Shown here: in pieces, positions 1-12,660 of the stretch
Layout of the letters: every line of letters begins with the position of its first letter
Position numbering within the stretch: the stretch's first letter is position 1
From: Engraulis encrasicolus
Taxonomy: Eukaryota > Chordata > Actinopteri > Clupeiformes > Engraulidae
Assembly (NCBI RefSeq): GCF_034702125.1
Contig: NC_085862.1
Location: 10,568,238-10,632,237 of the forward strand
Length of the DNA: 64,000 nt
Reading direction: 5' to 3'
Translations under genes and position numbers: made by a program
The notes under the pieces: model-generated
Seen by the model: only the letters and a program-made list of their open reading frames with translations
Told to the model about the DNA's origin: nothing
Databases searched by the model: none

Positions 1-740
1 ATTACTAGGCTATTGCCTTTGAATCCCTGTAGGAGAAGAGGGTGGGGGCACGAGACAGTCATGCGGGGGGGTCATGAGAGAGCCATGTTTCTCTATGGCC
101 CTGCAGAGAGCCTGGGGGGTCGCAAACAAAAGCCTGGATCCCTCTCTGAATCCCCACAACCCCCCCACCTCCAACACCTTGCAACACACACATGCAATCT
201 CTCTCCTCCACACACACGTGCACACACACACAGTTGATTGAACACACTCACACAAACTCATACACACTCAAGCTTGCACACATACACATGCACAGCCATG
301 CACAAACACAAACACACACACTCACCACAGCAACTGCACACGTGCAGAAAGCCAAGTCAGCAGACTGACGTGCCATGCTAGGTGTGGTGTCTGTGCCTTG
401 TACGGTCTCCCTAACCCCCTCTCCTTCCTCCTCCATGCAGCCCGCCAGGGGCGCTGCCAGAAACGCTGGGCCCCATGAAAGATTCAAATTTTGGGCCCCC
501 TTAAGGGCCCCTCTCAGTGCTTGGGCCCCCTTAAGGGCCCCTCTCAGTGCTTGGGCCCTTAGAATCTGTACCACTTTTCCCCCCCTAGCGGCCCCCATGC
601 AGCCCGCTATCAGGAAGCCATTCACAAGGCCTAAGGGCCAGGGGAAAACACCTCCAGAAGGGGAAAGGCAAGTCTGGATCTTAGAGATAAACGGCGCAGG
701 GTGTTAGTACTGGAGCTCGTATTTTTTTTTAAATTTAGGG

Positions 741-1022
741 CAGTCATGTGTAAGCGGTTAGGGCATCAGCCTTGTAGCCCAAAGCTTGCCGGTTAGACTC
801 CCGACCCGCCAGGTTGTCGGGGGCAGTAATTAACCAGTGCTCTACCCCATCCTCATCCATGACTGAGGTATCCTTCCTGAGCATGGTACAGTCCCGCCGC
901 ACTGCTCCCTCTCGGGCGCCATTGGGGGCTGCCCCCTTGCACGGGTGAGGCATGAATGCAATTTCGTTGTGTGCAGTGAACACTTGTGTGCCTTTTCCCA
1001 GTCGCGCTTTCACTTTTCACTT
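741..1022 (+). repeat. tRNA-derived SINE-like element
   Basis: The head resembles a tRNA: an A-box-like stretch near 751-763 (TAAGCGGTTAGGG) and a B-box-like stretch near 791-801 (GGTTAGACTCC) at tRNA-like spacing. An unrelated body follows and the end is a CACTTTT-type short repeat (about 1008-1026). This is the general architecture of a fish SINE. The family is not identified. Confidence 0.6.
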
Positions 1023-1065
1023 TTCATATGCACCGCTGACAGTTTTGGCCGAGTGTAACTGAGGT

Positions 1066-1190
1066 GATGTGCGCTATAGTTCGCTACTCCAGGCTCGAAC
1101 CCGTCACCTACCAGTCAACGCTCCAGTTTGGCCCTGGGAGGCACAGCACGGTACCGCTGAGCTAAAGATCAAGAACGGTAGCCCAGCACT
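1066..1190 (-). repeat. tRNA-like SINE fragment
   Basis: On the minus strand there is an A-box-like TAGCTCAGCGGTA followed at tRNA spacing by a B-box-like GGGTTCGAGCC. The flanks do not fold as a clean cloverleaf, so I read it as a SINE head and not a functional tRNA gene. Confidence 0.5.
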
Positions 1191-1764
1191 ACCGATACGG
1201 AATGAGGGTTCGGCAGGGAGGCTTACGAATGTTCCACAAAACATTTTGCTAGTTGGCATCCATTACAAGAGTACGGGACAAAGTGATCTGAAAGTCCCCA
1301 CTCCCCAATATGCAATGGGGACCCAAATGGAGGCCCCTTGTCTGCCTGGGCCCGGGACGACTGACCTTCGTGCTTTTCACCCAAACACGGGACACAGTGA
1401 TGTGAACGGCCCCTCCCCCTAGCACTGTACAAAGTGATCTTAAAGTCCATCCCCAAATATGAACCCAATTCCTGACCCTCTGTCTGCTTGGGCCTGGGAT
1501 AACAGACCCCTTTGCACCCCCCCCCAGTTTGCTTCTCTGTGCAGACAGACCAGTCTTCACACTCATAGCCCAGCAAGGGGGTAAGAGGGGTGGCCCTGCC
1601 CCCCTCCCTGTCAAGAGAGTTTAAATGGAGTCAAAGCATTTGATTTGGAGCGATGAAGTGCTTATGTCGCCCTAATTAAAGCTGCGCTATAAAAGACATG
1701 AAGTGCTTCGGCGTGCGCTTGCATGGCTTTCTTTTGATTTGGTTGAGACTGCAAGGCGCGAGTG

Positions 1765-1765
<1 letters not shown>

Positions 1766-1797
<32 letters not shown>

Positions 1798-1902
1798 CAG
1801 CCTGTAAAAGTGCGTGTGTGTGCCTCATGGTGTGTTTTATGGGTGGACGTGTAGCTTTGTTTGGCCGCGAGCGGCGTCTGTCTGCCCCACCGTGCTGCGG
1901 GG

Positions 1903-1950
<48 letters not shown>

Positions 1951-1958
1951 TCTCTCGT
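1766..1958. repeat. (CA)n and (CT)n microsatellites
   Basis: A (CA) run at about 1766-1795 is followed by a (CT) run at about 1903-1958. The open frames through them encode only HTHT or SLSL strings and are not genes. Confidence 0.95.
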
Positions 1959-2204
1959 GGGTGGGATGTGGCGCTCGTCTTGTGCGGTGCCAATCTCCAG
2001 GACCCAAGGAGCCGTGGCGTGCCACATTCACTACCAGACAACCCACCTTCTTCCCTTAATGCAGACGCAGACGCACACACACACACACAGACACACACCC
2101 TGGCTACAACAGAGAATAGTATCAGACTGGGTGGTACGGTTTTGAAAGTCTGCACAGCTTAAGATGTCTGCCTATATGTGTGCACGCATTGCATGGGTGT
2201 GTGC

Positions 2205-2208
<4 letters not shown>

Positions 2209-2300
<92 letters not shown>
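2209..2300. repeat. (GT)n microsatellite
   Basis: About 46 uninterrupted GT units. Confidence 0.97.
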
Positions 2301-2303
<3 letters not shown>

Positions 2304-2343
2304 TGCGTGCATGACAGACATTACGGAAAAAAGAAAACGTTCT

Positions 2344-2425
2344 TAGTAAGGGTGGATAGTGAGAGTCTATGAGTAAGGGTGGATAGTGAGAGTCTATGAG
2401 AAAAGGGTGGATAGTGAGAGTCTAT
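2344..2425 (+). repeat. 27-bp tandem repeat, three copies
   Basis: The unit contains GGGTGGATAGTGAGAGTC and occurs three times head to tail. The third copy carries a small change (AAAAGGG for TAAGGG). Confidence 0.9.
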
Positions 2426-3629
2426 GTCTGCAGCGGTGTGGTGTGGAGTGGTGAATAAACGAATGCAGCCACTGTAGACTGCATGGTTTCCTGTGCAAAT
2501 CCTCCCCCTCCCCCTCCCTCTACAGCAGTCTCTCCTTCACACACTGTGGGCAGGCCAGGGTGGGAGTCAGCGGGATTCGTTACAGGGCTATTTTGGGCAA
2601 TCCACACAGACTTGTCTCCTTCAGGGACGCCGGTCAAACTGGCTGACCTTACTTTATATTATCCACAGAACAGAGCAGAGCAGAGTAGAGTAGAGACATT
2701 AGCCACCATAAAAAATGACATTTGTGTTGTGGGTCATGCAAGGCATTGACTTTTGGCTGATGTGTTGTTAAAGTTCAGCTGCCACCAGATTAAAGTATTT
2801 ATTTTGCAGTTAATTTTGAAGGTTAAAAAACTGTCAGCTATAATTGCACCACCAGTTTTATAACATAACAACAATCTGTTTCTATGTCGATGAAGCTGGG
2901 TTTAAACACGAGTGTGTGAGAGGTGACGGTTGCTTGCAGGCCTCTTGGCGGATGTAGGTGCACGTTTGGGGCGTATTGCGCGCGCCAAGCCCGGCTTCGC
3001 ATTCTTCGCATACCAGCTGCTGAGCTGCAAACGCACGAGGCGGACGCACAAACAAGGCTCGCACTCAGGATCTGAGAAGGGAGAGACTAGAGACAAAAGC
3101 AGCACTCTCGTTGGGTTTACCTACGTAGTCACCACGGAAGCCTATCGCCGATGCGATGCTGTGTGAATCCACGCACGCTTTTTTCTCCTCCGAATCTGAT
3201 TACGAGGCGGGAATCTCTTCTCAGTTGAACAAATTTGCCCTTATATGGGAAATGACGTTTCCGCAGGATACCGATGAGTAATAATAAGAGCGTCAGGAGT
3301 GGCCCACGATTGGCTGGGTGGAAAGCTTATTAATAAGTGAAGCAGAGGTTGGAAACGCGGTTCCCATGGATATGTGACGTGCCGTTTTACTCCATAACAC
3401 TTCTGCAGCCTACGTGGACGTGTCCATATTTTTCCCCAGGTGCCAAAATACCAGGATAGAAGTCATTGATGATTACACGATTGCTTTTTCCGTGGGAGTA
3501 TAGCAGTAGATCAAAGATTAGGCATGACAGAAACATATTTTCATAACAGGCAACACATGGCAGACATTACATTGTTTTTATTAATAGCTCATACTTTTAA
3601 TAGTGCCAGCACAGACAGCTAAATCCTAA

Positions 3630-3960
3630 AAAGCGCTATGTCAAGTCAAGTCAAGTAGGTTTTATTGTCAATTTCTTTACATGCACTGGTCATACAAAGA
3701 ATTTGAAATTACATTTCTTGCTTTCCCATACAGACATAGACTAATTAAGGTAAGGACATAGACAGTATAGACATAGACAGTACTTATACATGGACTTAAG
3801 ACAGTATGGACATAGACAGTGCTCATACAGACATTTAAAGTGCAAGACTGGACAACAGAAGACTTGTAGAGGACATACATTAAGAGGTATTTGTTGTGTT
3901 TTTGTGCTTTTCCTAAAAAAAGTCCTTTATAGCGTTCTGACATGGTAATAGTAGCATTTT
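3630..3960. repeat. Possible dispersed repeat, unclassified
   Basis: It starts with a short GTCAA tandem at about 3641-3656, followed by an AT-rich stretch with recurring GACATAGACA motifs. No coding signature is seen. Repeat status is inferred from composition. Confidence 0.35.
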
Positions 3961-4001
3961 GAAGAAAATAAATATAAAAAGGTCTGTCAAGTACACCAGC
4001 A

Positions 4002-4003
<2 letters not shown>

Positions 4004-4100
<97 letters not shown>

Positions 4101-4149
4101 TTAGTGCAGGTAGAAGGTGCGGTGTGCGTCTGTGTGTGTGTTCGTGTGT

Positions 4150-4210
<61 letters not shown>

Positions 4211-4251
4211 AGTGTGTGTATGTTGGGTTTAGTGCAGAAAGTGCAGTGTGC

Positions 4252-4320
<69 letters not shown>
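4004..4320. repeat. Triple (GT)n microsatellite cluster
   Basis: Three long GT runs (about 4004-4095, 4155-4210 and 4250-4320) are separated by similar spacers that each contain a TTTAGTGCAG-like sequence. The cluster probably grew by unit duplication. Confidence 0.9.
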
Positions 4321-4321
<1 letters not shown>

Positions 4322-4663
4322 ATGTTTTGAGTTAGTGCAGGTTGAAAGTTCAGTCACAAGTATAGTAGTGCAGGTGGAATGTTCAGTCGCAGATATGGTG
4401 GTGGGGGATGGGGAGGGGGGGTTGTCAGTGGCCTTGCTGGCGTAAGGTGCGCAGGCGTAATGCAATCTAATCTATTGTGTCTATTACAGTAACAAATAAA
4501 TAACAGTGAAGGTGTGTTATCATGAATTGTACATCCTTGACATTAAGAAAACAACTGGCCATAGTGTAACTTCACTTTTTCATGTGTCTCTCTTCAGTGC
4601 CTCCAGGTATCAGCACAAGGGCCAATCAACTGGAAAGGTCCCTTTTTAATTAGCCATTAGAAG

Positions 4664-4763
<100 letters not shown>

Positions 4764-5169
4764 ACAGGTGACCCAGGTGACTCCTTTCTCCCCCTCTGTC
4801 GGCTCCCCTTCCATGCCCTGATGGTGGGCAATTGGGTTCCCATTACATTGTAGGCTATGTATGGGGGTGGGGGTGGAGGAGATGCAGTTCAGATGACTTT
4901 GTCCCACACCCAACCAAAGCTGTCAGTGTGACCCGTTGAGACTACACTCGAGAGGTCAAACCATACTGGGGCATGCATGCGGAAATGGGCAGTGCCTTTC
5001 CTGGTCAGCAACTGTGAGCTGTAGCACACAGACCTAATTCCTTGTTCTGTGGAAGTGTTCAACAACAGCCCACTCCACCTTCCGAGAAAGGAAACATTAG
5101 CCTGGAGCAGGGGGGATTCATGCCTACTCCCTGTCCCTCTCGATTTACATAATATTTGCATGAAGATAC

Positions 5170-5171
<2 letters not shown>

Positions 5172-5242
<71 letters not shown>

Positions 5243-5248
5243 ACAGAG

Positions 5249-5300
<52 letters not shown>

Positions 5301-5307
5301 CGAGAGC
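5172..5307. repeat. Compound (TG)n/(GA)n microsatellite
   Basis: A TG run (about 5172-5240) passes into a GA run (about 5243-5300). Frames here are artefacts. Confidence 0.95.
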
Positions 5308-5990
5308 ATGTTGTGGTGGCATGCCCCCAGGTGACGGGTTTTCCAGCGAAGTTGAATCATTACAACAGAGAGAGATGGTCTACTCTGCAAAGAGATACGT
5401 TGGGCAGCCCTATACCACATGGATTCCTCTGCAAGCACCATACGTACATTTGCAATGGTGATTTGATCCATTCTAGTCTCTGGGTTAAGCACCTGCGGAT
5501 GCCGTTGCAGAACTTTTCAATCAAGTTTGAAGTGCTGTAATCAGAGGGGTATACTAAGAGGCTTGATCAGACTGGCAAAATGGGTTAAGTTAAGAGGTAA
5601 ATAATCTAGTAGAACAGCCTGCAGTAACTTAACCTGGTTTACTCCTGAACCAGCTTCTTAGTATAGTATACAGTAGGCCCCAGGTCAAGTTATAGCACTT
5701 CACTACTTTACAGCAGGGGAGCTAGCCACTGAAATTGGCCTAATTAACGGCCATGGCCATCAACACTACTGTGTGACTCCATCATCTCCTGGCTGAGGCT
5801 TGGCATCCGTGGGAAATGTCAAGACTCTTACGTTGATACTATATTTACAGTAGCCTAAGGACATATTGCAATTCATTTTGCATACCAACACCCTGTAGGT
5901 ATTCTTAAGTAGGCCTACTTTTTAGCAGTCATAAATATAGGCCTATCTATGTAGGCCTAGTAACTTAGAGGAGTGCATTAATATATACCA

Positions 5991-5992
<2 letters not shown>

Positions 5993-6074
<82 letters not shown>
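5993..6074. repeat. (TG)n microsatellite
   Basis: About 41 uninterrupted TG units. Confidence 0.97.
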
Positions 6075-6076
<2 letters not shown>

Positions 6077-6403
6077 GGTGACCGGCAGGAGAGAGGGTGA
6101 GCTGTCCATGCAGGTTCCAAGCGGCTGCTGCTACTGTTGCCTTCTGGGATGTTGGGGTCAGTGTGCCAAGTCAAACAGCACTCCTGCGTCAGTGGCAACT
6201 GCAAAGGCCCCCACCCCCCACCTCTCCTCTCCCTCCCTACCCAGCACAGAGTCACTACTCTACACTACTCCAGGCAGGACAATGAGGACATGACGCAGGC
6301 ACTCTGACAGGAAACATGCAGGGGCTGCTACACGGCCACAGCAGCTAGGCCTCTCTCTCTGGACCAACCCTTGCACTCACAACACAGTTGGAATGGTTTA
6401 GAG

Positions 6404-6610
6404 CAGCGTTTCCCAACCTTTTTGTCTTGTGCACCCCCATAAGCCTTTCCGTTGTGTCATGAGTACCCCCTAAGTCATGTTCTATTTCGCTTTCTATATT
6501 CCAATATAACGAAGCTTCATACATTTGTTTAAACTACATCTTTCCAAGTACCCCCTGCAGTGTGCTCGCGTACCCCTAGTGGTACAGGTACCCTTGGTTG
6601 GGAGCCACTG
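6404..6610. mobile_element. hAT-like MITE (CAGNGGTTCCCAACC type)
   Basis: The left end reads CAGCGTTTCCCAACC and the right end is its near reverse complement (GGTTGGGAGCCACTG). The flanks carry a decayed duplication (GTTTAGAG and GTTTAAGA). It interrupts the first of two tandem copies of a segment (about 6346-6403 and 6696-6750 share CCAACCCTTGCACT and CAGTTGGAATGG). There is no transposase. Confidence 0.75.
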
Positions 6611-6618
6611 GTTTAAGA

Positions 6619-7060
6619 GACATCCAATAGATTAAGACCATGACACTGACTCCACCTCAAACGGTTTATGACTTGGAGGGACTGCTGCTACGGCATGCCT
6701 CTCTGGGCCAACCCTTGCACTAACACCACAGTTGGAATGGTTTAGGGAAGAGATCCAATAGATTAAGACCAGGACACTCCACGTCAGTCAGATGGTTTAT
6801 GACTTTACAATCATTACAAGCTACCTGTTGGAACTGACGCATGTGTGTACGCATGTGCTTCCAATGGTAATGATTGATGTAGGTGGGATAGGCTGAGGTT
6901 AAGACTATAGGCTACATCCATCAATTACTTGTGGTGTGTTAAGGTAAGACATGGACAACCAAGAATCACTGTCAAATGTACCCCCCTGCACATACACCCC
7001 TGGGCCTAAACAAACGTCAAAAATGATGGAAAAGTCAAGTGAATATCAGGTTTCAGTTCA
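6619..7060. other. Gene-free stretch before gadd45b
   Basis: It holds the second copy of the duplicated segment (about 6690-6790) and ordinary AT-rich DNA. No exon is recognised. Confidence 0.5.
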
Positions 7061-7067
7061 ATAATTT

Positions 7068-7852
7068 ATTTGCAAAATTCTGAGCATGATACATATATAT
7101 TACTCTTGTTAAGTTATGAGCAATAAGTTAAACAGACAATTCATTTCGTTTCATTTCATTTAAGCTATGTGCAGTTTCCTTGCTTCGATACCAAAGAGGA
7201 TTTCATGTTGCATGTTTCTCGTTTCGGTCTCAGTCTTGCATCAGCAGTGGCATTCCACGTGTGCTGATCCTTGTCACACATCATCGGCTTTCAAACTCCA
7301 ACAGTCCAACAGTTCACAGAGAACAGAAGGCGCATTCCACAACAGACTATAGGCTACAGTCCACAAGTTGAAGGCGAAGGTTTCTTTTACAACGCGACCA
7401 GTTATGAGGTCTCGGGTGAACAACGGTGCGTAAAAGTTTTCTGCCACACACAAAAAAATAAAGCGAAGGCGCGCGCCCACGCCGCTGCGAGTCTCACTTG
7501 CGCGTGCTCTGTACACGACTTATTTGAGCAAAAAAACAGCAGCGGCAACTCCCGTCACGACTCTCGTTCCACCTCTCCACCGTGGCTACTTTTCCTTTCT
7601 GCGGATGAACAGACGGGGCAGGCGCGTGACGTCGCGCGCTGTCCCTGGAACGTTCCTCTCACAGGCGCAGCCCCCGCGCAGCGCGCGTGACGAAGCAGCA
7701 GTCCAGAACAGCCCGTTACCGTCCACAGTCAGCGGACACACACGGCCCTCCTCGAGCTCCCTTCTCATTCTTCTTCAAGAATGACGGTTCTCGTTCCTTG
7801 TCTCAATCTCAACAACCAACCCGAACTGGCTGGCGGTGGGATGCAATTCAGT
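7068..7852 (-). other. gadd45b: gadd45b 3' untranslated region
   Basis: This lies downstream of the gadd45b stop codon on the minus strand. An AATAAA signal is read on the minus strand near 7066-7071, and ATTTA-type elements of the kind that destabilise early-response mRNAs occur nearby. The 3' end is inferred, not observed. The open frames across 7167-7947 on both strands are antisense or UTR artefacts. Confidence 0.6.
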
Positions 7853-8812
7853 TCAGCGCTCTTGCAGGGAGAGGTAGGGCACCCACTGGTTCTTGCAGCG
7901 ACTTTCCTTACAGTAGCTCCCCACCTCTTGTAGAGCTTGGCACTTGAAAGGCTGGCACTGAGGGTTCTGCAAAAGAGAGATGAACAAATACACATAAGTC
8001 ATCTGTTGCAGGGTAGCAGTGCACGTCCGAATGCCAACTGTATGGTTGAGTGATGACAGGGAAGAGCAGGGAGCTTGAGCTTACCGTGACCAGGATGCAG
8101 TGCAGGTCTTTGGGCTCGTTGCCGTTGTTGTCGGCGGTGCTTGGCTCGCACAGGACCTGAGCTAGGCGCCTGAGACCCGACACCCGCAGGATGTTGATGT
8201 CGTTGTCGCAGCAGAACGCCTGGATGAGGGTGAAGTGGATCTGCAAGGCGATGTCGTCCTCATCTTCCTCGTCCGTGGCCAGCACGCATAGGACCACGCT
8301 GTCTGGGTCACTGCAATAGCATAAACATATTTAACATTAGATTATGAAGTTTAATTTAAATGCGTGCTAGTTGCACTGCAATGTAAAGCAATTGCATTCA
8401 AATTGTCGCAACACAATGTTCAAAGTTGTCAATACTTACACATTCATGAGTTTGGCGGACTCGTAGACTCCTACAGTGAGGCAGTCCTGTCGCTGTGCTG
8501 CGACCAGCAGCTCTTCTAATGCTTGACTTACAGTCTCCATTCTGTAGGGCAAAGCGAAATAAAACATACATTTAGAGACCTGTCCTTCATATAACCACTT
8601 GTTTCCGCATGCAATTAACAGTCAAATGTTGCGCTGACTTGTAGCCAACTAAAAGAAATAGTCTCTTTGCATGCTCGTTGCTCTGCCTCAGTTACAAGGC
8701 TTCGGGTGGCAGCGAGCTTGCAAAGACAAAAACCGGTACGGATAGCCTGTCAGTGCACGAATACTTACTTCGTCTCGGTGATGTTGCATCCAACCAGTTC
8801 TTCCAGTGTCAT
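7853..8812 (-). CDS. gadd45b: Growth arrest and DNA-damage-inducible protein Gadd45 beta
   Basis: Four coding exons on the minus strand: 8812-8769, 8541-8440, 8310-8085 and 7966-7853. Together they make 161 aa, against about 160 in human GADD45B. All splice sites are GT-AG and the phases join exactly. The protein starts [10 protein letters not shown], has the family core ([37 protein letters not shown]) and ends [11 protein letters not shown]. The LLVAAQRQD and ESAKLMNV wording matches beta more than alpha or gamma. Gadd45 proteins have an L7Ae-like fold, form dimers, bind MTK1/MEKK4 upstream of p38 and JNK, and contact p21, CDK1 and PCNA; they act in nucleus and cytoplasm. The acidic loop DEEDEDD is typical. 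Teleosts often keep two beta copies (ba, bb) and I cannot tell which this is. Four exons is the usual vertebrate structure. Confidence 0.95.
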
Positions 8813-9018
8813 ATTGAATTCAAAGGTTTGGAGGTTATAATCCACAGGAATCGCCCCAAAAGTAAATTCCAAATCGGACTCTCCCAGCGTGCTTGCAGCA
8901 AAGTAATCCAATGTGCTTCCGGAGAGAGCGAGATAGAAGCCAAAGCAAGTAAGTCCTCAAAACGTGTTATCATGTACTCAGCAAAGTCAGTTTCTGTCGA
9001 TACCGTGCGAAAACAGTA

Positions 9019-9026
9019 ATTTTATA
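9019..9026 (-). promoter_or_regulatory. gadd45b: TATA box of gadd45b
   Basis: TATAAAAT on the minus strand, about 207 bp upstream of the start codon. A transcription start near 8990 would leave a 5' UTR of about 180 bases. This is inferred from position and motif. Confidence 0.7.
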
Positions 9027-9070
9027 CCTTCTCCTTCGGGGCGTGGTTTGCTCGGAGTTCAGCGCTCCCG

Positions 9071-9109
9071 ATTGGACGACAACAAGGCTACCATGTCGTT
9101 CCTGATTGG
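9071..9109 (-). promoter_or_regulatory. gadd45b: Pair of CCAAT boxes
   Basis: CCAAT on the minus strand at 9075-9071 and again at 9109-9105, about 45 and 80 bp upstream of the TATA box. The position suits NF-Y binding in a stress-inducible promoter. Confidence 0.6.
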
Positions 9110-9152
9110 TGGGCCATCTAACCGCATGTCTGGAACCCACGTGGGGCGTTCA

Positions 9153-9211
9153 GAGAATTCCCCCCTCCTCCCCTCGCATATCAATTTGTTTACCAGTCTC
9201 ATGGAATTTCC
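9153..9211 (-). promoter_or_regulatory. gadd45b: Candidate NF-kappaB sites
   Basis: Two kB-like motifs lie upstream of the CCAAT pair: GGGGAATTCTC (minus strand, 9163-9153) and GGAATTTCC (plus-strand reading, 9203-9211). GADD45B is a known NF-kappaB target in mammals, so these are plausible. Binding is not shown. Confidence 0.45.
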
Positions 9212-9219
9212 TCAGTTTC

Positions 9220-11950
9220 TGTCTGCGAAAAACTGTTCTCTCTGTGGCTCTGGGGAAAATCTGCACACTTACATTGCACTCTGCCTATTAATAGTCGTAT
9301 TTACAAATTACAAACAAAATTTGGTCTGTTTTGTCACACAACCTACTATTGTGAAGTTATAAGCCCCACGTTCTGGCATGAGGCAATCATACAGTAGGCC
9401 TAGAATGAGATTTTGTGCTATGAATTAGCAAGTGGTAGAACTATTGCAGCAAAAGTTTCTTATACAATAGCAATGTGCCTGCTTTAGGTCATACATCATT
9501 GATTTGTCCTAATTGGGTCATTGTATGATTAGTTATAGTGAGCTACAGTGCCCCATCCTCACACCTCCCTCAGAGGGCGATAGAAAGCAAAGCACGTTAC
9601 CTAGAAGTTTCATCAGTCACCTGAGTTCCTTCCACTGGCTAATTATAGCCTAGTCACAGGATCATGGTGTTTACAGCTTAGGTGCACCTTGCGTTGAACT
9701 ACGTTACATATCAACATTTTGCATCCACACACACTTCTGTTAGTGAACATCAGCTAATCAAACTAATTAACAACATCATTTTACACTTATATAACCATTA
9801 GACTATTAAGGGGTTATTTGACACCCTTCTTTATAAATAACAATTTGAATAGAAAAATATCAACATAGCATGGATAACTTGAGCTTCCAATGCATTTTCC
9901 CTGAAATAAATGACTTGGGGCAAGAAACAGCCGGTGTTGCGTCTGGACAAGCCTGTATAGAGTTCTTCAGCGGAAGCGGAAGCATGTAGTAGATTGTAGT
10001 CTTTCATGTTAGCATTTAAGGACGTCCTGGTTCCTATCGGCTTCCGGCCTCCATTGGGAATGAATAGGGGTAAATTTCAAATAAGCTCCGAGTGCAAGCA
10101 CGCGCTTAGCAAACCCCCGCAAACTGTCGAGGGTGTTAAAAATAGGCTGTAGGTATGACATGGTTGATCATTTTGTGTCAAACTTCGACATAAATACGAT
10201 GTTGCGTCCATATGCTAAACCCGGAAACTTTTGGCGACTACAGAAGCGGCGCCGTCATGTACGTGCGGAGGCTTGTACCCATGGCAACCAAAGGAAAGTA
10301 TGTAGTTCGGAAGTTTTAATGATCAGAAAGGGGTTAGCAATATTGAATTAAAATCGTCATGATTTAACATGTGAATACACCAACATGATGATACGATCCG
10401 TTCCACTAATGAGAAAGGGATGCGGGGACACGCTAATGTTCGTTGTTGCCGTGCAACTTATATTTTTGCCAAACCTGAATCTCTATGGCGTTTTGCAATG
10501 TAAAAAATCGCCATGGAACCGGTAGTCCAAACGCCGCATACAAGTTGACGTCAACGCTGAAGAGCTCTATTGCGCAAATCTGTGTTATAGAGAAATGTGC
10601 AACGTCACATCATGGGATGCTGCCTAAAGGACGGGCAGGTGCGCCTCCCGGTGGCTGCCAGAGTGTACTGCATCAACAGAGCATGTTATGACATGTTGCA
10701 GGTGTAATAACATGCAACTGCAATTGATGAGGACTGGGAACAAATAAAGTGTTATATGAAACTAAACGAATAATGCGCAATATATGTAGTCTTACACGCG
10801 CAGTACTGTCAAAGACGCAGACACCCCTCAAAATAGTCCAGTAGTATGAAATGGCTTTTGATTGTTTAAAAAAACAAGTCAGCACAGAGTTTTTGTGTTG
10901 GCAAAGAGCGCCACTCTGTGGCGTTACTTGTTATTGCAGTGTGTTATGGAAAAAAGCTGCATCAGGGCCATAAACAGTAATTATGTGTAGTCTGACAAAA
11001 CAAAAACACACTGATATTTCTTTGGGATGGTGAGTTAGGCCTACAAACAATGGCCTCGTTTTACATGAGACATTTAATTCAGAATTAACTCAATTTAATT
11101 AATCTTTGAAAAGATCATATGCATGCAGTAGGCCTAAACACTTCACAATTTAAAATTACATGAACACGCAATTTGTCTTGCTTTTCCATTTAATTTTTGG
11201 GGAACACTATGATTATTTTTAATGCAACCATGTATTAACATGTAGCCTACATTAGGCCTACTTGCAGGTACATCTACATTATAACCAAGGTAGTAGGGAT
11301 GTGCAAAAAATCAGTCTTGACAGTAGATCGCAATACTTACTTTCACAATATAGCCTACTGCATCGATTCATGACAAGGTATCACAATACTTATTTCCCCA
11401 ATAATGCATCAATCGATCGATGACAATTGATTGTTTAGTAGCCTAAAATTCAATTTGCCACTGGTTCATTTTGCTCCAGAGTAATATTTCTGTTGTAATG
11501 AAAGCTCTCTCCCAGATGCTAAAATGCTGAAAGAAAATGAAAAGACTTGCTACACAACAACTGACAAATAAGCTGTATTTTTTACACATTTACTGAAGTA
11601 AATATCACAATGCATCGCAGTAGTACATGAATTACAATGCATTGTGATAGAATCGCATCCTGGCATGTATCATGATGCGCATTGAGTCAAGAATCCTTTG
11701 CCAAGACCCAAAACTACAAGTCCTACTATACAAGTAGACCCACTGTTACATGTTATTATAGGGCTACTGACAAATAAGCTGTATTTGTACACATTTACTG
11801 AAGTCAATAACGCAATGCATCGCTATAGTAGGTCTACATGAATCGTATATTGTGATGTGCATTGAATGAATGAGCCTTTGCCTGCCAATACCCACCCCTA
11901 CAAGGTATTATGTACAGTAGGCCCACTGCTGTGTTATTACATAGCCTACT
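9220..11950. other. Gene-free intergenic DNA
   Basis: No exon, tRNA or clear element is recognised. The stretch 11290-11880 contains a TAGGGATGTGC-type start and two diverged copies of a segment with ACAAATAAGCTGTATTT (about 11565 and 11771), so it is probably old transposon DNA. Confidence 0.5.
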
Positions 11951-11953
11951 TTG

Positions 11954-12274
11954 TTAAAGGGACACTTTGCAGGAAATGGTCAAAAAGGGTACTGCAACTA
12001 TGCTGCTCACTGAAACTAGGCTCCCTATTGCCAAATTTGAAAAAAAAAGTAATAAACACATATTTTCTAGTATGGTCCAAGTACAGTCATTTTTGCAGCT
12101 AAAAATGGATATTTTTGGAAATTCTAAATGGCAAAAAGTGCAATTGTTCCAGTCATAATGAATACTTAGAATTTGATGGTGGTGGTAAGTATTCATGAAA
12201 AAGGTAACATTAGTGAATGGGCGGCATGAATTCTGGAAATAAACAACTAAAAATCTCACACAGTGTCCCTTTAA
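11954..12274. mobile_element. MITE with TTAA ends
   Basis: The ends are inverted: TTAAAGGGACACT at the left and AGTGTCCCTTTAA at the right, each including a TTAA. A TTAA target points to a piggyBac- or Kolobok-type element. There is no transposase. A related sequence (CTGCCTACTGCCAAATTTG) occurs near 28840. Confidence 0.75.
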
Positions 12275-12429
12275 ATACTGTAGCTAGTGTAACAGGTACA
12301 GTGAAAAGAATTGGCCAAAACCAATTCTTGTTTCAGGCTTAATCACCTAATCAGCAGGCCTATTTCAACAGACTTCATCTGTTGTTTTCGGGTGCAACTT
12401 TCACTGCTTTCACGGGTTGTATTGATACT

Positions 12430-12660
12430 GGGCAGCCACGGCTCAATGGTTAGTCGTTGGCCTGTAGATCAGAGAATTGCAGGTTCAACTCTCACCCTTA
12501 CAAGCACCTTCATCCATGGCTGAAGTGCCCTTGAAGGCACCTAACCCCATATTTCTCCAGGGCCTGCAATCAATGTACCCTGTGCATAAATAATTGTAAG
12601 TCGCTTGGGATAAAAACTAAAAAGTGTCAGCTCAGTGCAATGTAATGATAATGAGATTAA
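12430..12660 (+). repeat. tRNA-derived SINE
   Basis: The tRNA-like head has an A-box-like GGCTCAATGGTTAG and a B-box-like AGGTTCAACTCT. The body ends in TAAGTCGCTTGGGATAAAA, a tail shared by many fish SINEs. The SINEs near 28250 and 61730 look like relatives. Confidence 0.75.

Larger units (their letters stand above)
1..1700. other. Gene-free repeat-rich stretch
   Basis: No convincing exon is seen. The stretch holds CA-rich low-complexity DNA (about 180-330), a 30-bp unit repeated twice in tandem at 492-551 (GGGCCC-rich), and two tRNA-like SINE pieces described separately. The open frames here overlap on both strands and look like composition artefacts. Confidence 0.6.

Noticed and set aside
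741..1190. Possible tRNA genes
   Set aside because: A- and B-box-like words are present, but the arms do not pair as a cloverleaf and SINE bodies follow.
3913..4335. Several overlapping open frames with poly-His-Thr or poly-Cys-Val
   Set aside because: They are translations of (GT)n microsatellites on both strands and have no other content.
7167..7784. Plus-strand frames overlapping the gadd45b 3' region
   Set aside because: They are antisense to the 3' UTR, have no recognisable domain and no splice support.
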